DNA of 7,123 bases. Origin: Bacteroidota bacterium. GTDB lineage: Bacteria; Bacteroidota; Bacteroidia; Chitinophagales; Chitinophagaceae. Positions 1 to 6,125 of the stretch are shown one piece after another. Both the position numbers and the translations under genes were made by a program. The first letter of the stretch is position 1, and each line of letters begins with the position of its first letter. The stretch spans positions 1 through 7,123 of the forward strand of contig JAEZIL010000011.1 of the NCBI GenBank assembly GCA_023436685.1. The letters are read 5' to 3'. The notes below the pieces were generated by a model. The model was not told where the DNA came from. It saw only the letters and a program-made list of their open reading frames with translations, and did not search any database.

Positions 1-310
1 CGAACTGTGCCCCCCATTCTATGATCTCATTGACGCGTTGCGGGCCTTCTTTGATGACCGCCTCTACAACAGCAGGATTACAAAGGCCATCGCCGGCCAC
101 AAGGGTATCTTCAATATGCTTGTCAAAGCTATCGCGCTCAAGGTCGTTCACTACAGCAATGCCGCCCTGTGCATACTTTGTATTCGTCTCATCGGTATTG
201 GCCTTTGTAAGTATGGTAATGGTCTTATCCGGAAAGCGGCGGGCTGTCTTCACTGCGAAGGTCAATCCTGCAATACCTGAACCAATAACAAGGAAGTCGG
301 TCTTAAGCAT
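1..310 (-). CDS. nadB: L-aspartate oxidase, N-terminal part (cut by window edge)
   Basis: This is the first 103 codons of NadB, the FAD enzyme that oxidises L-aspartate to iminoaspartate in the first step of de novo NAD synthesis, in the cytoplasm with NadA as partner. The protein opens MLKTDFLVIGSGIAGL: a beta strand followed by the GxGxxG dinucleotide-binding loop (G10, G12, G15) that holds the ADP part of FAD. The segment NTKYAQGGIAVV at about 43-54 matches the flavin-contact motif typical of NadB and of the related succinate dehydrogenase/fumarate reductase flavoproteins. The run LVAGDGLCNPAVVEAVIKEG (70-89) and the following WGAQF also fit NadB. The rest lies off the left edge. No Shine-Dalgarno is visible; the ATG is placed by the FAD motif starting a few residues later, as is usual. 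The gene follows the barrel gene on the same strand after a hairpin. I am confident of the family. Confidence 0.93.
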   Translation of the reverse strand, partial: MLKTDFLVIGSGIAGLTFAVKTARRFPDKTITILTKANTDETNTKYAQGGIAVVNDLERDSFDKHIEDTLVAGDGLCNPAVVEAVIKEGPQRVNEIIEWGAQF

Positions 311-324
311 AGCGAAGCTCTTTA

Positions 325-353
325 TATAAGAAACGGCCCCCAAAGGAGCCGTT
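325..353 (-). terminator. Hairpin between the barrel gene and nadB (terminator or attenuator)
   Basis: The arms at 332-340 and 345-353 form a nine-pair stem (AACGGCCCC against GGAGCCGTT) with one C/A mismatch and a four-base loop. Read on the minus strand, the stem lies 30 bases after the barrel stop codon and is followed by TCTTATATAAA, a poor T tract. It probably ends the barrel transcript, perhaps incompletely. Only 21 bases separate it from the nadB start codon. Confidence 0.6.
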
Positions 354-383
354 GCAAGTTAAGTGTTTATGTGTATTGATAGC

Positions 384-1961
384 TTAGAAGCTGGAAGTAA
401 TACCGAGACGAACACCACTGAATGCAGGCTCGTAACGACATACGCCACCCGTACAGTTGATACCTTCTACCTGTTTTACATAAGCTGCAGTAAAACGGTG
501 CGGGCCTTTAGTATATGCAGCAAAGATGTTGTAATAATGGTGAGCACCGGTTACGGCAGCAGGGCCGGGCTTGGTGTTATACATGTCTGATATAGAGAAT
601 GACCATTTTGGTGATATGTTATACTCTATCAAACCAAATATCCATGACCCATAGTCCTGATCGGTAAACTGGTATTCCCATTCGGTACGAATAGAATGTT
701 TATCGTTGATACGATAAGTAACCTCGAAGAATGGTATCAGCGATTGTACTATTGGCACGTTAGCCTTAACCTGGTAAAGCTCCTGGTTATAGTGCATGTA
801 TTGTGTACCTATCTGTACTATGAACCTGTCCCAGCCGCGGTACTCTGCATCGAAGTAAGCTTCGCGGTACAACTTCACATCTTCCAGTGTGTTGATGTGC
901 GTATAGTTTAGTGTGATGCTTATGTCATCGTTAGGTGATATTAACACATCGGCTCCTAATGCCTGTTCTGATATATCTTGCGAAGCGGGCGTATAACGCG
1001 CCATGAGGCGTTGCGGACGAAGACGCGCCACAATAGGCTGCCAGTTCATTAAACCACGTATCAGCACTTCATTGGGCGAGGTACGCATCACGAAGTTCTC
1101 GGTACGCTTGCCGGTCAGGTTTACGGCTATACCTTTCCGTGCGTAGCCTAGTGTACTGTATATCACATTACCATCGGGGTTTTGCAGGCCGTCGTTCTTT
1201 ACAATGGCCTCATTGGTTTTATATGCACCTTCTACATACCAGGAAAGGTCGCCAAGTGTAAGTGTATTATAAGCAGTAAACGCGTACATATTGTATTTTG
1301 GCGTAAAGCGGGTAGCAACATCCTGGCTATTGATAGATGCCACCACAAGATCCATATTGGTTTGGTCGAGTGTACGGTTTAGTACGCCCACACCCGGTAT
1401 AACATGTGCTTTATCTCCAAGGTCAAAATCGCCTTCTATATTAGCGCCTTTTATAACGGGCTGATATTTATCGAACAGAAACTTCATTTGCCCTGTGAAA
1501 GCTTTAACAAATACGTGGGGTGTTATATCGTACTTCAATTGCACCCCTACAAGAGCATTATCTATCAGCAGGCCGCGGTCTTCATAAGCACGGAATAATA
1601 TACCGCTGCCTATCTGGTCGTATATATAACCGGCAGTAACTGTGAAGTCATTCCATTTCTGGCTTACACTCCATGCACCTATGCCCGACTGGTTCAAGGC
1701 TTGGATTGGGTTGTACAGATTAGAGTTATGAAAAGCGTCGAAACGAAGGTTGGCAGTAAAGCCTTTATAGTTATAGCGCAAACCCAGCCACGCTTCACCA
1801 CCACTCAGGTAGTTGTCGTATAACGGGTTGTTTGCTGCGTTTATAGCCGAATCTCTTTGAAAGAAGTTGGCATTAAGCATCAGGTCACCGGAAAGGTTAC
1901 CCTGTGCGCTTGCAGCCGTGCTAAGCATTAGCAAAGCACAGAAGAGCTTTAATTTTTTCAT
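384..1961 (-). CDS. Outer-membrane beta-barrel protein, probably DUF6029 type
   Basis: The product is 525 residues with a clear Sec signal peptide (MKKLKLFCALLMLSTAASAQ, cleavage likely before or at Q20). The mature part is rich in alternating aromatic/polar strands and ends GVRLGITSSF, with the terminal Phe typical of outer-membrane barrels. Length, the GSGILFRAYEDRGLLIDNAL segment (118-137) and the C-terminal GVCRYEPAFSGVRLG pattern fit the uncharacterised Bacteroidota family I know as DUF6029; this assignment is from memory of the family, not a search. The function is unknown; it is not TonB-dependent-receptor sized and no plug domain is visible. The mature protein has only two cysteines, C503 and C508, close to the C-terminus. 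A secreted thioredoxin gene starts 91 bases away in the opposite direction. The start ATG precedes a well-formed signal peptide, so it is secure, though no Shine-Dalgarno is seen. Confidence 0.85.
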   Translation of the reverse strand: MKKLKLFCALLMLSTAASAQGNLSGDLMLNANFFQRDSAINAANNPLYDNYLSGGEAWLGLRYNYKGFTANLRFDAFHNSNLYNPIQALNQSGIGAWSVSQKWNDFTVTAGYIYDQIGSGILFRAYEDRGLLIDNALVGVQLKYDITPHVFVKAFTGQMKFLFDKYQPVIKGANIEGDFDLGDKAHVIPGVGVLNRTLDQTNMDLVVASINSQDVATRFTPKYNMYAFTAYNTLTLGDLSWYVEGAYKTNEAIVKNDGLQNPDGNVIYSTLGYARKGIAVNLTGKRTENFVMRTSPNEVLIRGLMNWQPIVARLRPQRLMARYTPASQDISEQALGADVLISPNDDISITLNYTHINTLEDVKLYREAYFDAEYRGWDRFIVQIGTQYMHYNQELYQVKANVPIVQSLIPFFEVTYRINDKHSIRTEWEYQFTDQDYGSWIFGLIEYNISPKWSFSISDMYNTKPGPAAVTGAHHYYNIFAAYTKGPHRFTAAYVKQVEGINCTGGVCRYEPAFSGVRLGITSSF

Positions 1962-2052
1962 TACCGTTGTTAATTGCTAAAATTTCCCGAAATTAGACCC
2001 TTTGCTATACTTTGGCAAGATTTTAGATTATTTATTTTAAAAACAACCATTT
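1962..2052. promoter_or_regulatory. Divergent promoter gap between the barrel and thioredoxin genes
   Basis: These 91 AT-rich bases separate two genes transcribed away from each other, so both promoters must lie here or overlap the gene starts. On the plus strand, TTTG at 2001-2004 followed by TAGATTAT at 2024-2031 (19-base spacer) is a weak candidate for the thioredoxin gene. TTTG at 2011-2014 is an alternative upstream element. No Shine-Dalgarno precedes the plus-strand start; the bases before the ATG are A-rich (AAAAACAACCATTT), as is common in Bacteroidota. Confidence 0.5.
1988..2018 (-). promoter_or_regulatory. Possible promoter for the barrel gene
   Basis: On the minus strand TAATTTCG (1988-1995) differs by one base from the Bacteroidota -7 element TAnnTTTG and is preceded, after 20 bases, by TTG (2016-2018), a fit to the -33 element. 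This would place the transcript start about 20 bases before the ATG at 1961. The match is modest and the region is AT-rich, so chance is possible. Confidence 0.3.
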
Positions 2053-2547
2053 ATGAAGAAATTGCTGGCTGTGGGGTTAGCCCTTTTTGCGGCTGTGACA
2101 CTGCACGCGCAAACAACAGAATTGCCCGATACACAAATAAAAGACGTTAACTCAGGCAAAAAGTTGGCCTTTAACCAAACGGTAGAAAAAGATAAAGTAA
2201 CCCTTATTAACTTTTGGGCTACATGGTGTGTGCCTTGCAAAAAAGAAATAAAGAACGTAAGAGCAAAACTTGCCGACTGGAAGAAAGAAACAGACTTCAA
2301 CTATATGACTGTGTCGATAGATGAATCTCGCGCCGAAGGCCTGGTACGCAGCTATGCTAAATCTCAGGGCTGGGATTTTCCTTACTATATAGATCCCAAT
2401 TCAGACCTTAAACGTTCTCTTAATTTTCAAACTGTACCATTTACTATGATAGTAGATAAGACAGGCAACGTGGCCTATATGCATGCCGGCTACGAGGAAG
2501 GCAATGAGAACCTGATGTACGAAAAGATAAAAGAACTAAGTAAGTAA
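2053..2547 (+). CDS. Secreted TlpA-type thioredoxin-fold disulfide oxidoreductase
   Basis: The 164-residue protein starts with a signal peptide (MKKLLAVGLALFAAVTLHAQ, cleavage around A19/Q20) and has no further membrane segment, so it should act in the periplasm or be held at the envelope. The thioredoxin domain covers about residues 25-162. The active site is NFWATWCVPC, with redox cysteines C59 and C62 in a WCxPC motif, and the cis-proline loop is TVPFT (P129). The stretch VDKTGNVAYMHAGYEEG (134-150) is the usual TlpA/ResA end of the fold. Family members reduce or exchange disulfides in exported proteins, including cytochrome c maturation, but no cytochrome genes are nearby. The divergent neighbour encodes an outer-membrane barrel with a CxxxxC pair, which suggests a possible substrate. 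A terminator follows closely, so the gene is probably transcribed alone. The start is fixed by the signal peptide. Confidence 0.92.
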   Translation: MKKLLAVGLALFAAVTLHAQTTELPDTQIKDVNSGKKLAFNQTVEKDKVTLINFWATWCVPCKKEIKNVRAKLADWKKETDFNYMTVSIDESRAEGLVRSYAKSQGWDFPYYIDPNSDLKRSLNFQTVPFTMIVDKTGNVAYMHAGYEEGNENLMYEKIKELSK

Positions 2548-2573
2548 CCGCTTACTACAATAACAAACTGGAG

Positions 2574-2600
2574 TCCCCGCTTTGGCGGGGATTTTTGTTT
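2574..2600 (+). terminator. Rho-independent terminator of the thioredoxin gene
   Basis: TCCCCGC (2574-2580) pairs perfectly with GCGGGGA (2585-2591) around the loop TTTG and is followed by TTTTTGTTT. It begins 27 bases after the stop codon. The T run lies only on the plus-strand side, so it works in one direction and separates the thioredoxin gene from ferritin. Confidence 0.92.
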
Positions 2601-2641
2601 AAGATAATTTGCTACATTTAATTACAACAACTGAATATACT

Positions 2642-3160
2642 ATGTTATCAAAAACAATACAGGATGCGTTGAACGCACAAGTTGTTATGGAAGCAGAATC
2701 TTCGCAGGCATACCTTGCAATGGCATCGTGGGCTGAAATACAACCAGGACTAGATGGCATTACAGAGTTTTTCTACGAGCAATCGAACGAAGAACGGGCT
2801 CATATGCTAAAACTGATACGTTACATAAACGAGCGCGGTGGGTTTGCAGTGGTACCTCCGCTGGAACAACCCATTATAACCTTCCAGTCGCTAAAGCGTG
2901 TTTTTGAAGAATTTTTAAAACATGAGTTGCGCGTTTCAGGAAGTATCAATGACCTGGTTGCTCTGGCTTTTAATGAAAAAGATTTTGCTACACATAACTT
3001 CCTGCAATGGTATGTATCAGAGCAAACAGAAGAAGAACACCTGGCGCGCACCCTTAATGATAAACTGGAGCTGATAGGCGATGAAAAAAGCGGTATATAC
3101 CTCTTTGACAGGGACATACTGATCTTCAGGCAAAAAGAAGCTAAAAAGGGTGGACACTAG
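2642..3160 (+). CDS. ftnA: Non-haem bacterial ferritin (FtnA-like)
   Basis: The 172-residue protein is a four-helix ferritin that would assemble into a 24-subunit cytoplasmic shell, oxidise Fe(II) and store it as ferric mineral. Aligned by eye with E. coli FtnA, the ferroxidase ligands are all present: E17, E51, H54, E95 and Q128. So are counterparts of the third-site residues (E50, E127, E130, E131) and Y24. The segment NFLQWYVSEQ is identical to FtnA. There is no haem-ligand Met as in bacterioferritin, and no signal peptide. I chose the ATG at 2642, giving MLSKTIQDALNAQ, because it aligns with the FtnA N-terminus; an in-frame ATG at 2609 would add eleven residues and lies only nine bases after the preceding terminator. 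The gene converges with the kinase gene and appears to be a single transcription unit. No clear promoter match or Shine-Dalgarno is visible in the short gap upstream. Confidence 0.95.
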   Translation: MLSKTIQDALNAQVVMEAESSQAYLAMASWAEIQPGLDGITEFFYEQSNEERAHMLKLIRYINERGGFAVVPPLEQPIITFQSLKRVFEEFLKHELRVSGSINDLVALAFNEKDFATHNFLQWYVSEQTEEEHLARTLNDKLELIGDEKSGIYLFDRDILIFRQKEAKKGGH

Positions 3161-3183
3161 TACCCACCGCAAAGGAATGGAAT

Positions 3184-3215
3184 AAGCCCATGTGATACAT
3201 GGGCTTTATTTTTTT
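3184..3215 (+). terminator. Terminator of ferritin, at the junction of converging genes
   Basis: AAGCCCATG (3184-3192) pairs perfectly with CATGGGCTT (3198-3206) around TGATA, followed by TATTTTTTT on the plus strand. It therefore ends the ferritin transcript. On the minus strand the same stem starts at the last base of the kinase stop codon but is followed by ATTCC, so it would be a weak terminator for the kinase gene at best. Confidence 0.9.
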
Positions 3216-4405
3216 ATAGTGAAAGTAAAACGGCTACCCTTACCATGCTCTGATGTGATATGGATAGCACCCGAGCTTTTTTCTACCAGGCGTTTTACAG
3301 TTGATAAGCCAATGCCGTGCCCCCTGTTGCCTTCACTATCATTACCAAGCGTGGCAAATAGTTCAAACACCTTTTCATGCTGGTCTTCAGGTATGCCAGG
3401 ACCATTGTCAGCCACTGTAAATTCATAATGATCGCCAACATCTGCAACGCCAACAGTTACCTCTCCGCGGTCTTTATCATTATATTTAATAGCATTTACA
3501 ACCAGGTTAAGTAATATTTGCTGAACGGCAGTTTTAGGTACAAACAACTCCGTTTCAGCATTATTTATGAAAAACTGAAAATGGCGCGGCGTATTTATTA
3601 TGTTCTTCAAATCTGCCGCCAGTTCTCCAAATGTAGTTTTGTCTTTGCTAATATCTGTTTCATTAATGCTTCGTGTGTGCTTCAATATACCATCAATAAG
3701 GCCACCTAAAGTAGCAGAGGCAGAGGCTACAGCATCCAGCATCCAGTTACCGTCTTCATCCAGCTGTGCACCGTAGTTTGACTTTAGCAGTTCCGATAGC
3801 TGAACCAGGTTATTACAGGGCGATTTAAGATCGTGCGCAGCTACGTATGCAAAACGCTCAAGTGATTGGTTCAATACCTTTAGCTCCTCCTTTTGCATAT
3901 TGAGCTCAATATTCTTTTTGCGCAGCTCGAAATAGGCTACTACCTGCTTAGCCAGCGCCTGTAAAGTTTCCTTTTGCTCTTTGGTAAGTTCTTTGGGTTT
4001 ATTATCAAGCACACAAAGTGTTCCCAGTGCATATCCGTCTTCGTTCACCAAGGGCACACCGGCGTAAAAGCCAACATATGGTGCACCTGTAACATACGGA
4101 TTGTCATGGAACCGCTCATCTTTGGACGGATCGGCTACGATAAACATATCGTTTGGGTGCAGGATAGCATGCCCGCAAAACGAAGAATCGCGGTCTGTTC
4201 CCGTTCCTTCTATTCCAATTTTCGATTTAAAATATTGCCGGTCGGCATCCAGCAAAGTAATAAGCGACATTGGTACATGGCATATTTCCGATGCGATTCG
4301 TGTGATATTATCATATTCTTCTTCGGGCAAGGAATCGAGCAAATTATAATCGTATAGCGATGCCAATCTCTGCGATTCGTTAGCTGGAATGGGTGCTGCT
4401 TTCAT
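3206..4405 (-). CDS. Soluble GAF-domain sensor histidine kinase
   Basis: The 399-residue protein has no signal peptide or membrane segment, so it should sense a cytoplasmic signal. A GAF domain covers about residues 24-160, with the FCGHAI and GALGTLCVLD-like segments (77-81, 125-134) typical of this class of GAF kinases. A short coiled coil (about 160-184) leads to the dimerisation/phosphoacceptor domain with FAYVAAHDLKSP, phosphoacceptor H191. The ATPase domain has the N box (N300, N304), G1 box DNGPGIP (333-339), F box around F347-F350 and G2 box GHGIGL (362-367), so it appears catalytically complete. No receiver domain is fused and no response regulator is adjacent: it is an orphan kinase here. 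GAF ligands vary and nothing identifies this one. The neighbouring ferritin converges with it, so shared regulation should not be assumed. The start follows from the conserved N-terminal PANESQRLASLYDYNLLDSL segment common in this class. Confidence 0.93.
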   Translation of the reverse strand: MKAAPIPANESQRLASLYDYNLLDSLPEEEYDNITRIASEICHVPMSLITLLDADRQYFKSKIGIEGTGTDRDSSFCGHAILHPNDMFIVADPSKDERFHDNPYVTGAPYVGFYAGVPLVNEDGYALGTLCVLDNKPKELTKEQKETLQALAKQVVAYFELRKKNIELNMQKEELKVLNQSLERFAYVAAHDLKSPCNNLVQLSELLKSNYGAQLDEDGNWMLDAVASASATLGGLIDGILKHTRSINETDISKDKTTFGELAADLKNIINTPRHFQFFINNAETELFVPKTAVQQILLNLVVNAIKYNDKDRGEVTVGVADVGDHYEFTVADNGPGIPEDQHEKVFELFATLGNDSEGNRGHGIGLSTVKRLVEKSSGAIHITSEHGKGSRFTFTIKK

Positions 4406-4485
4406 AAAAGTATCTCAAAAAACTGCAGACAATTTACTGAAAGGAGCCAACCCAAAAAATATGATAAATGTTATAATTTCCTGCT

Positions 4486-4518
4486 AATAAAAAAGCCCAT
4501 GCATGGAGCATGGGCTTT
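4486..4518 (-). terminator. Terminator of the PQQ-propeller lipoprotein gene
   Basis: AAAGCCCATGC (4492-4502) pairs perfectly with GCATGGGCTTT (4508-4518) around ATGGA. On the minus strand the stem starts 17 bases after the lipoprotein stop codon and runs into TTTATT. The core of the stem is the same as that of the hairpin at 3184-3206. Confidence 0.9.
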
Positions 4519-4535
4519 AAATTATATTAATTAGG

Positions 4536-5660
4536 TTAGTATGCAGATAAGCCGCTGATGGCAGGGTAGTAAGCCCTGTTAAGATCCCATAATACCGGCG
4601 AGCTTTCAACAAGGCCGTCAATATTTTTTGACCATCTCAGATAGCCATTGGTATCTACTGCATAAATGTTTTTATCAAAGCTGCCGAAATAAAGTGTTTT
4701 TTCATGCAGTAGTGGGGTGCTACGTATCAGTGCGTTGGTTTTGAACCTCCATTTTTCTGTACCATCTATAATGTTTATAGCATACATGTTGTAATCAAGG
4801 CCTGCAATATATACGGTTTGGCGTGCAGCCACGGGCGATGATACAATCCTGTCGGCTGTTTCGTATTTCCAGCGCTCTACACCTGCTACTGTGTCAATAC
4901 AATATACAAAACGATCGTTGCTGCCAAACATAACGTTGCCACCATAAGCAATAGGAGAGCTTAGTATCATGCCAGCTGTCTGGTAGCTCCACCTTACAGT
5001 ACCATCGGTTAGGCGCAGGCAATACATTTTACCATCTTCAGCTCCAATGAATGCATAAGGCTCAGCTACGGCAGGCGAGGAAGTAATACTGCCTCCTGCG
5101 GTAAATGCCCAGTTCTGGCTACCATTGGTTATATCGAGCGCAAAAACTTTACCGGTTATATTGGCAAATATCAATTGGCCATTGTGCAGTATAGGCGATG
5201 ATACAATAGGATCGCTTGCGTTGAATTTCCATTTTATTTTGTCTTCGTTAGCATCCAGTGCATATACCGTATCGTTGGTAGAGGCTATATAAAGCATTAC
5301 GCCCTGGCCTGTTGGCGATGACACGAACGACCTTAAAGACGCATCGGGGAAATGATATTTTTTGATAACAGTACCCCGCTTAGCATCCATCTTTATAAGG
5401 CTGTCGGTAGTAGGCAAAAACAGGAATTCACCTAGTATAACAGGTGTAGCCTGCACATTCGTACCCACGTAGTATTCCCATTTTTTCTCGCCGGTATTAG
5501 GGTCTAAAGCATATAGGAATTCATTTTGGCTGGTGATGAACAGGGAAGGGGTAAATTCTTCCGGCAGTGGCTCATCAGGGCTGAACGTACCTTTACAGGA
5601 AGTAAAAAGCACAGCAGCAGATGCCATAGCCAATAAAGTTTTCATCCAACGTTGCGGCAT
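4536..5660 (-). CDS. PQQ-repeat beta-propeller lipoprotein (BamB-like)
   Basis: The 374-residue protein opens with a lipoprotein signal peptide (basic start, hydrophobic stretch, then LFTSC with the lipidated cysteine at C22), so it should be anchored to a membrane facing the periplasm or the outside. The rest is about eight PQQ-type propeller repeats: each has a YALD-type strand, a G..KW strand with a conserved Trp, and an SSP turn. Trp residues fall at 61, 144, 184, 224, 264, 304 and 343; SSP or STP turns at 154, 194, 234, 274 and 314, then 353, with earlier ATP at 71 and SSP at 114. The architecture resembles BamB, the scaffold of outer-membrane protein assembly, and secreted PQQ-repeat proteins; such repeats usually do not bind PQQ, and no dehydrogenase domain is present. 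Function is therefore uncertain. An alternative start at M6 (5645) would also leave a good signal peptide. The gene stands alone between terminators. Confidence 0.88.
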   Translation of the reverse strand: MPQRWMKTLLAMASAAVLFTSCKGTFSPDEPLPEEFTPSLFITSQNEFLYALDPNTGEKKWEYYVGTNVQATPVILGEFLFLPTTDSLIKMDAKRGTVIKKYHFPDASLRSFVSSPTGQGVMLYIASTNDTVYALDANEDKIKWKFNASDPIVSSPILHNGQLIFANITGKVFALDITNGSQNWAFTAGGSITSSPAVAEPYAFIGAEDGKMYCLRLTDGTVRWSYQTAGMILSSPIAYGGNVMFGSNDRFVYCIDTVAGVERWKYETADRIVSSPVAARQTVYIAGLDYNMYAINIIDGTEKWRFKTNALIRSTPLLHEKTLYFGSFDKNIYAVDTNGYLRWSKNIDGLVESSPVLWDLNRAYYPAISGLSAY

Positions 5661-5687
5661 GAGTACGGAAATTAAATATTAGTTATG

Positions 5688-5717
5688 CAAAATAGGCGTT
5701 TTACCTGTTTGATGCAA
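5688..5717 (-). promoter_or_regulatory. Candidate promoter of the propeller lipoprotein gene
   Basis: On the minus strand TTG (5715-5717), a 20-base spacer and TATTTTG (5688-5694) resemble the Bacteroidota -33/-7 elements, with one base missing from the TAnnTTTG spacing. The start of transcription would fall about 20 bases before the ATG at 5660. The position, just after the hpf terminator and before an isolated gene, supports it; the motif match alone is modest. Confidence 0.4.
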
Positions 5718-5727
5718 GATGCAGGTC

Positions 5728-5773
5728 AAAAAAATAAATCCGGCCCTTCTATATACAAAAGACCGGATTTATT
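5728..5773 (-). terminator. Terminator of the xerC-hpf unit
   Basis: AATAAATCCGG (5733-5743) pairs without mismatch with CCGGATTTATT (5763-5773) over eleven base pairs, with a 19-base loop that can itself pair weakly. On the minus strand the stem is followed by a run of seven T, two of which lie inside the stem. It begins 28 bases after the hpf stop codon. Confidence 0.88.
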
Positions 5774-5800
5774 ACTAGCAGGTTTGCTGCTTATGCCCCA

Positions 5801-6100
5801 TTATGCTATCATTTTTTCTTTTTGGCGTTTAATACGCGTTACCATAGAATCGAAAGCCAGGTCGAAAGATTCTTCAAAAGTTTTGGTTTGGTGCTTTACA
5901 AAAAACGAGTGCTTAGGTACGTATACCTTTATTTCTGCCACTTTGTCTTTTATGTTGTGGACAATGTTATCCAGCTTGAGATAAACCTCCACTCCTATTA
6001 TATTGTCATGAAACGTTCTTAGTTTTTCCACTTTCTTGTTTACATGTTCCAGCAATTTGCTGTCTGCATCAAAGTGCACTGTTTGGATTTGCACGTTCAT
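5801..6100 (-). CDS. hpf: Ribosome hibernation-promoting factor, short form (HPF/RaiA family)
   Basis: The 99-residue protein has the length and pattern of short HPF/RaiA proteins, which bind the 30S decoding centre and silence ribosomes in starvation or stationary phase. It starts MNVQIQTVHFDADSKLLEHV, with the beta-strand and first helix of the fold, then has KVEKLRTFHDNIIGVEVYL (23-41) and AEIKVYVPKHSFFVKHQTKTFEES (about 55-78), and ends in a helix rich in Lys and Arg (RIKRQKEK) suited to rRNA contact. The C-terminal dimerisation domain of long HPF is absent. The start is 25 bases after the xerC stop codon with no terminator between them, so the two genes are very likely co-transcribed. 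This xerC-hpf pairing is common in Bacteroidota. No Shine-Dalgarno is seen. I am confident of the family; whether its activity is HPF-like or RaiA-like cannot be told from sequence. Confidence 0.93.
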   Translation of the reverse strand: MNVQIQTVHFDADSKLLEHVNKKVEKLRTFHDNIIGVEVYLKLDNIVHNIKDKVAEIKVYVPKHSFFVKHQTKTFEESFDLAFDSMVTRIKRQKEKMIA

Positions 6101-6125
6101 AAGTCAAACATTTTATGGTTAATAA

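Noticed and set aside
21..329. Plus-strand open frames at the left edge
   Set aside because: They are antisense to nadB, whose FAD-binding motif makes the minus-strand reading certain.
2037..2300. Minus-strand open frame overlapping the thioredoxin gene start
   Set aside because: It is antisense to the signal peptide and active site of a clear TlpA gene and also covers the shared promoter gap.
2609..2641. Upstream in-frame ATG extending ferritin by eleven residues
   Set aside because: The extension does not align with FtnA, it sits only nine bases after the terminator T run, and the ATG at 2642 gives the normal family N-terminus.
3974..4357. Plus-strand open frame of 127 codons inside the kinase gene
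   Set aside because: It lies wholly within the antisense of the GAF domain, is Cys- and Ile-rich in a way typical of antisense frames, and has no domain pattern.
4406..4485. Kinase promoter in the gap upstream of its start
   Set aside because: TAAATTGT on the minus strand is only a shifted partial match to TAnnTTTG with poor spacing to an upstream TTG, too weak to list.
3184..4518. Matching hairpins as terminal inverted repeats of an insertion sequence
   Set aside because: The enclosed gene is a histidine kinase with no transposase, no target duplication is visible, and each hairpin is a self-contained terminator with its own T run.
5685..5984. Plus-strand open frame of 99 codons overlapping hpf and its terminator
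   Set aside because: It runs opposite to a well-supported hpf gene and crosses a terminator stem; the product shows no recognisable motif.
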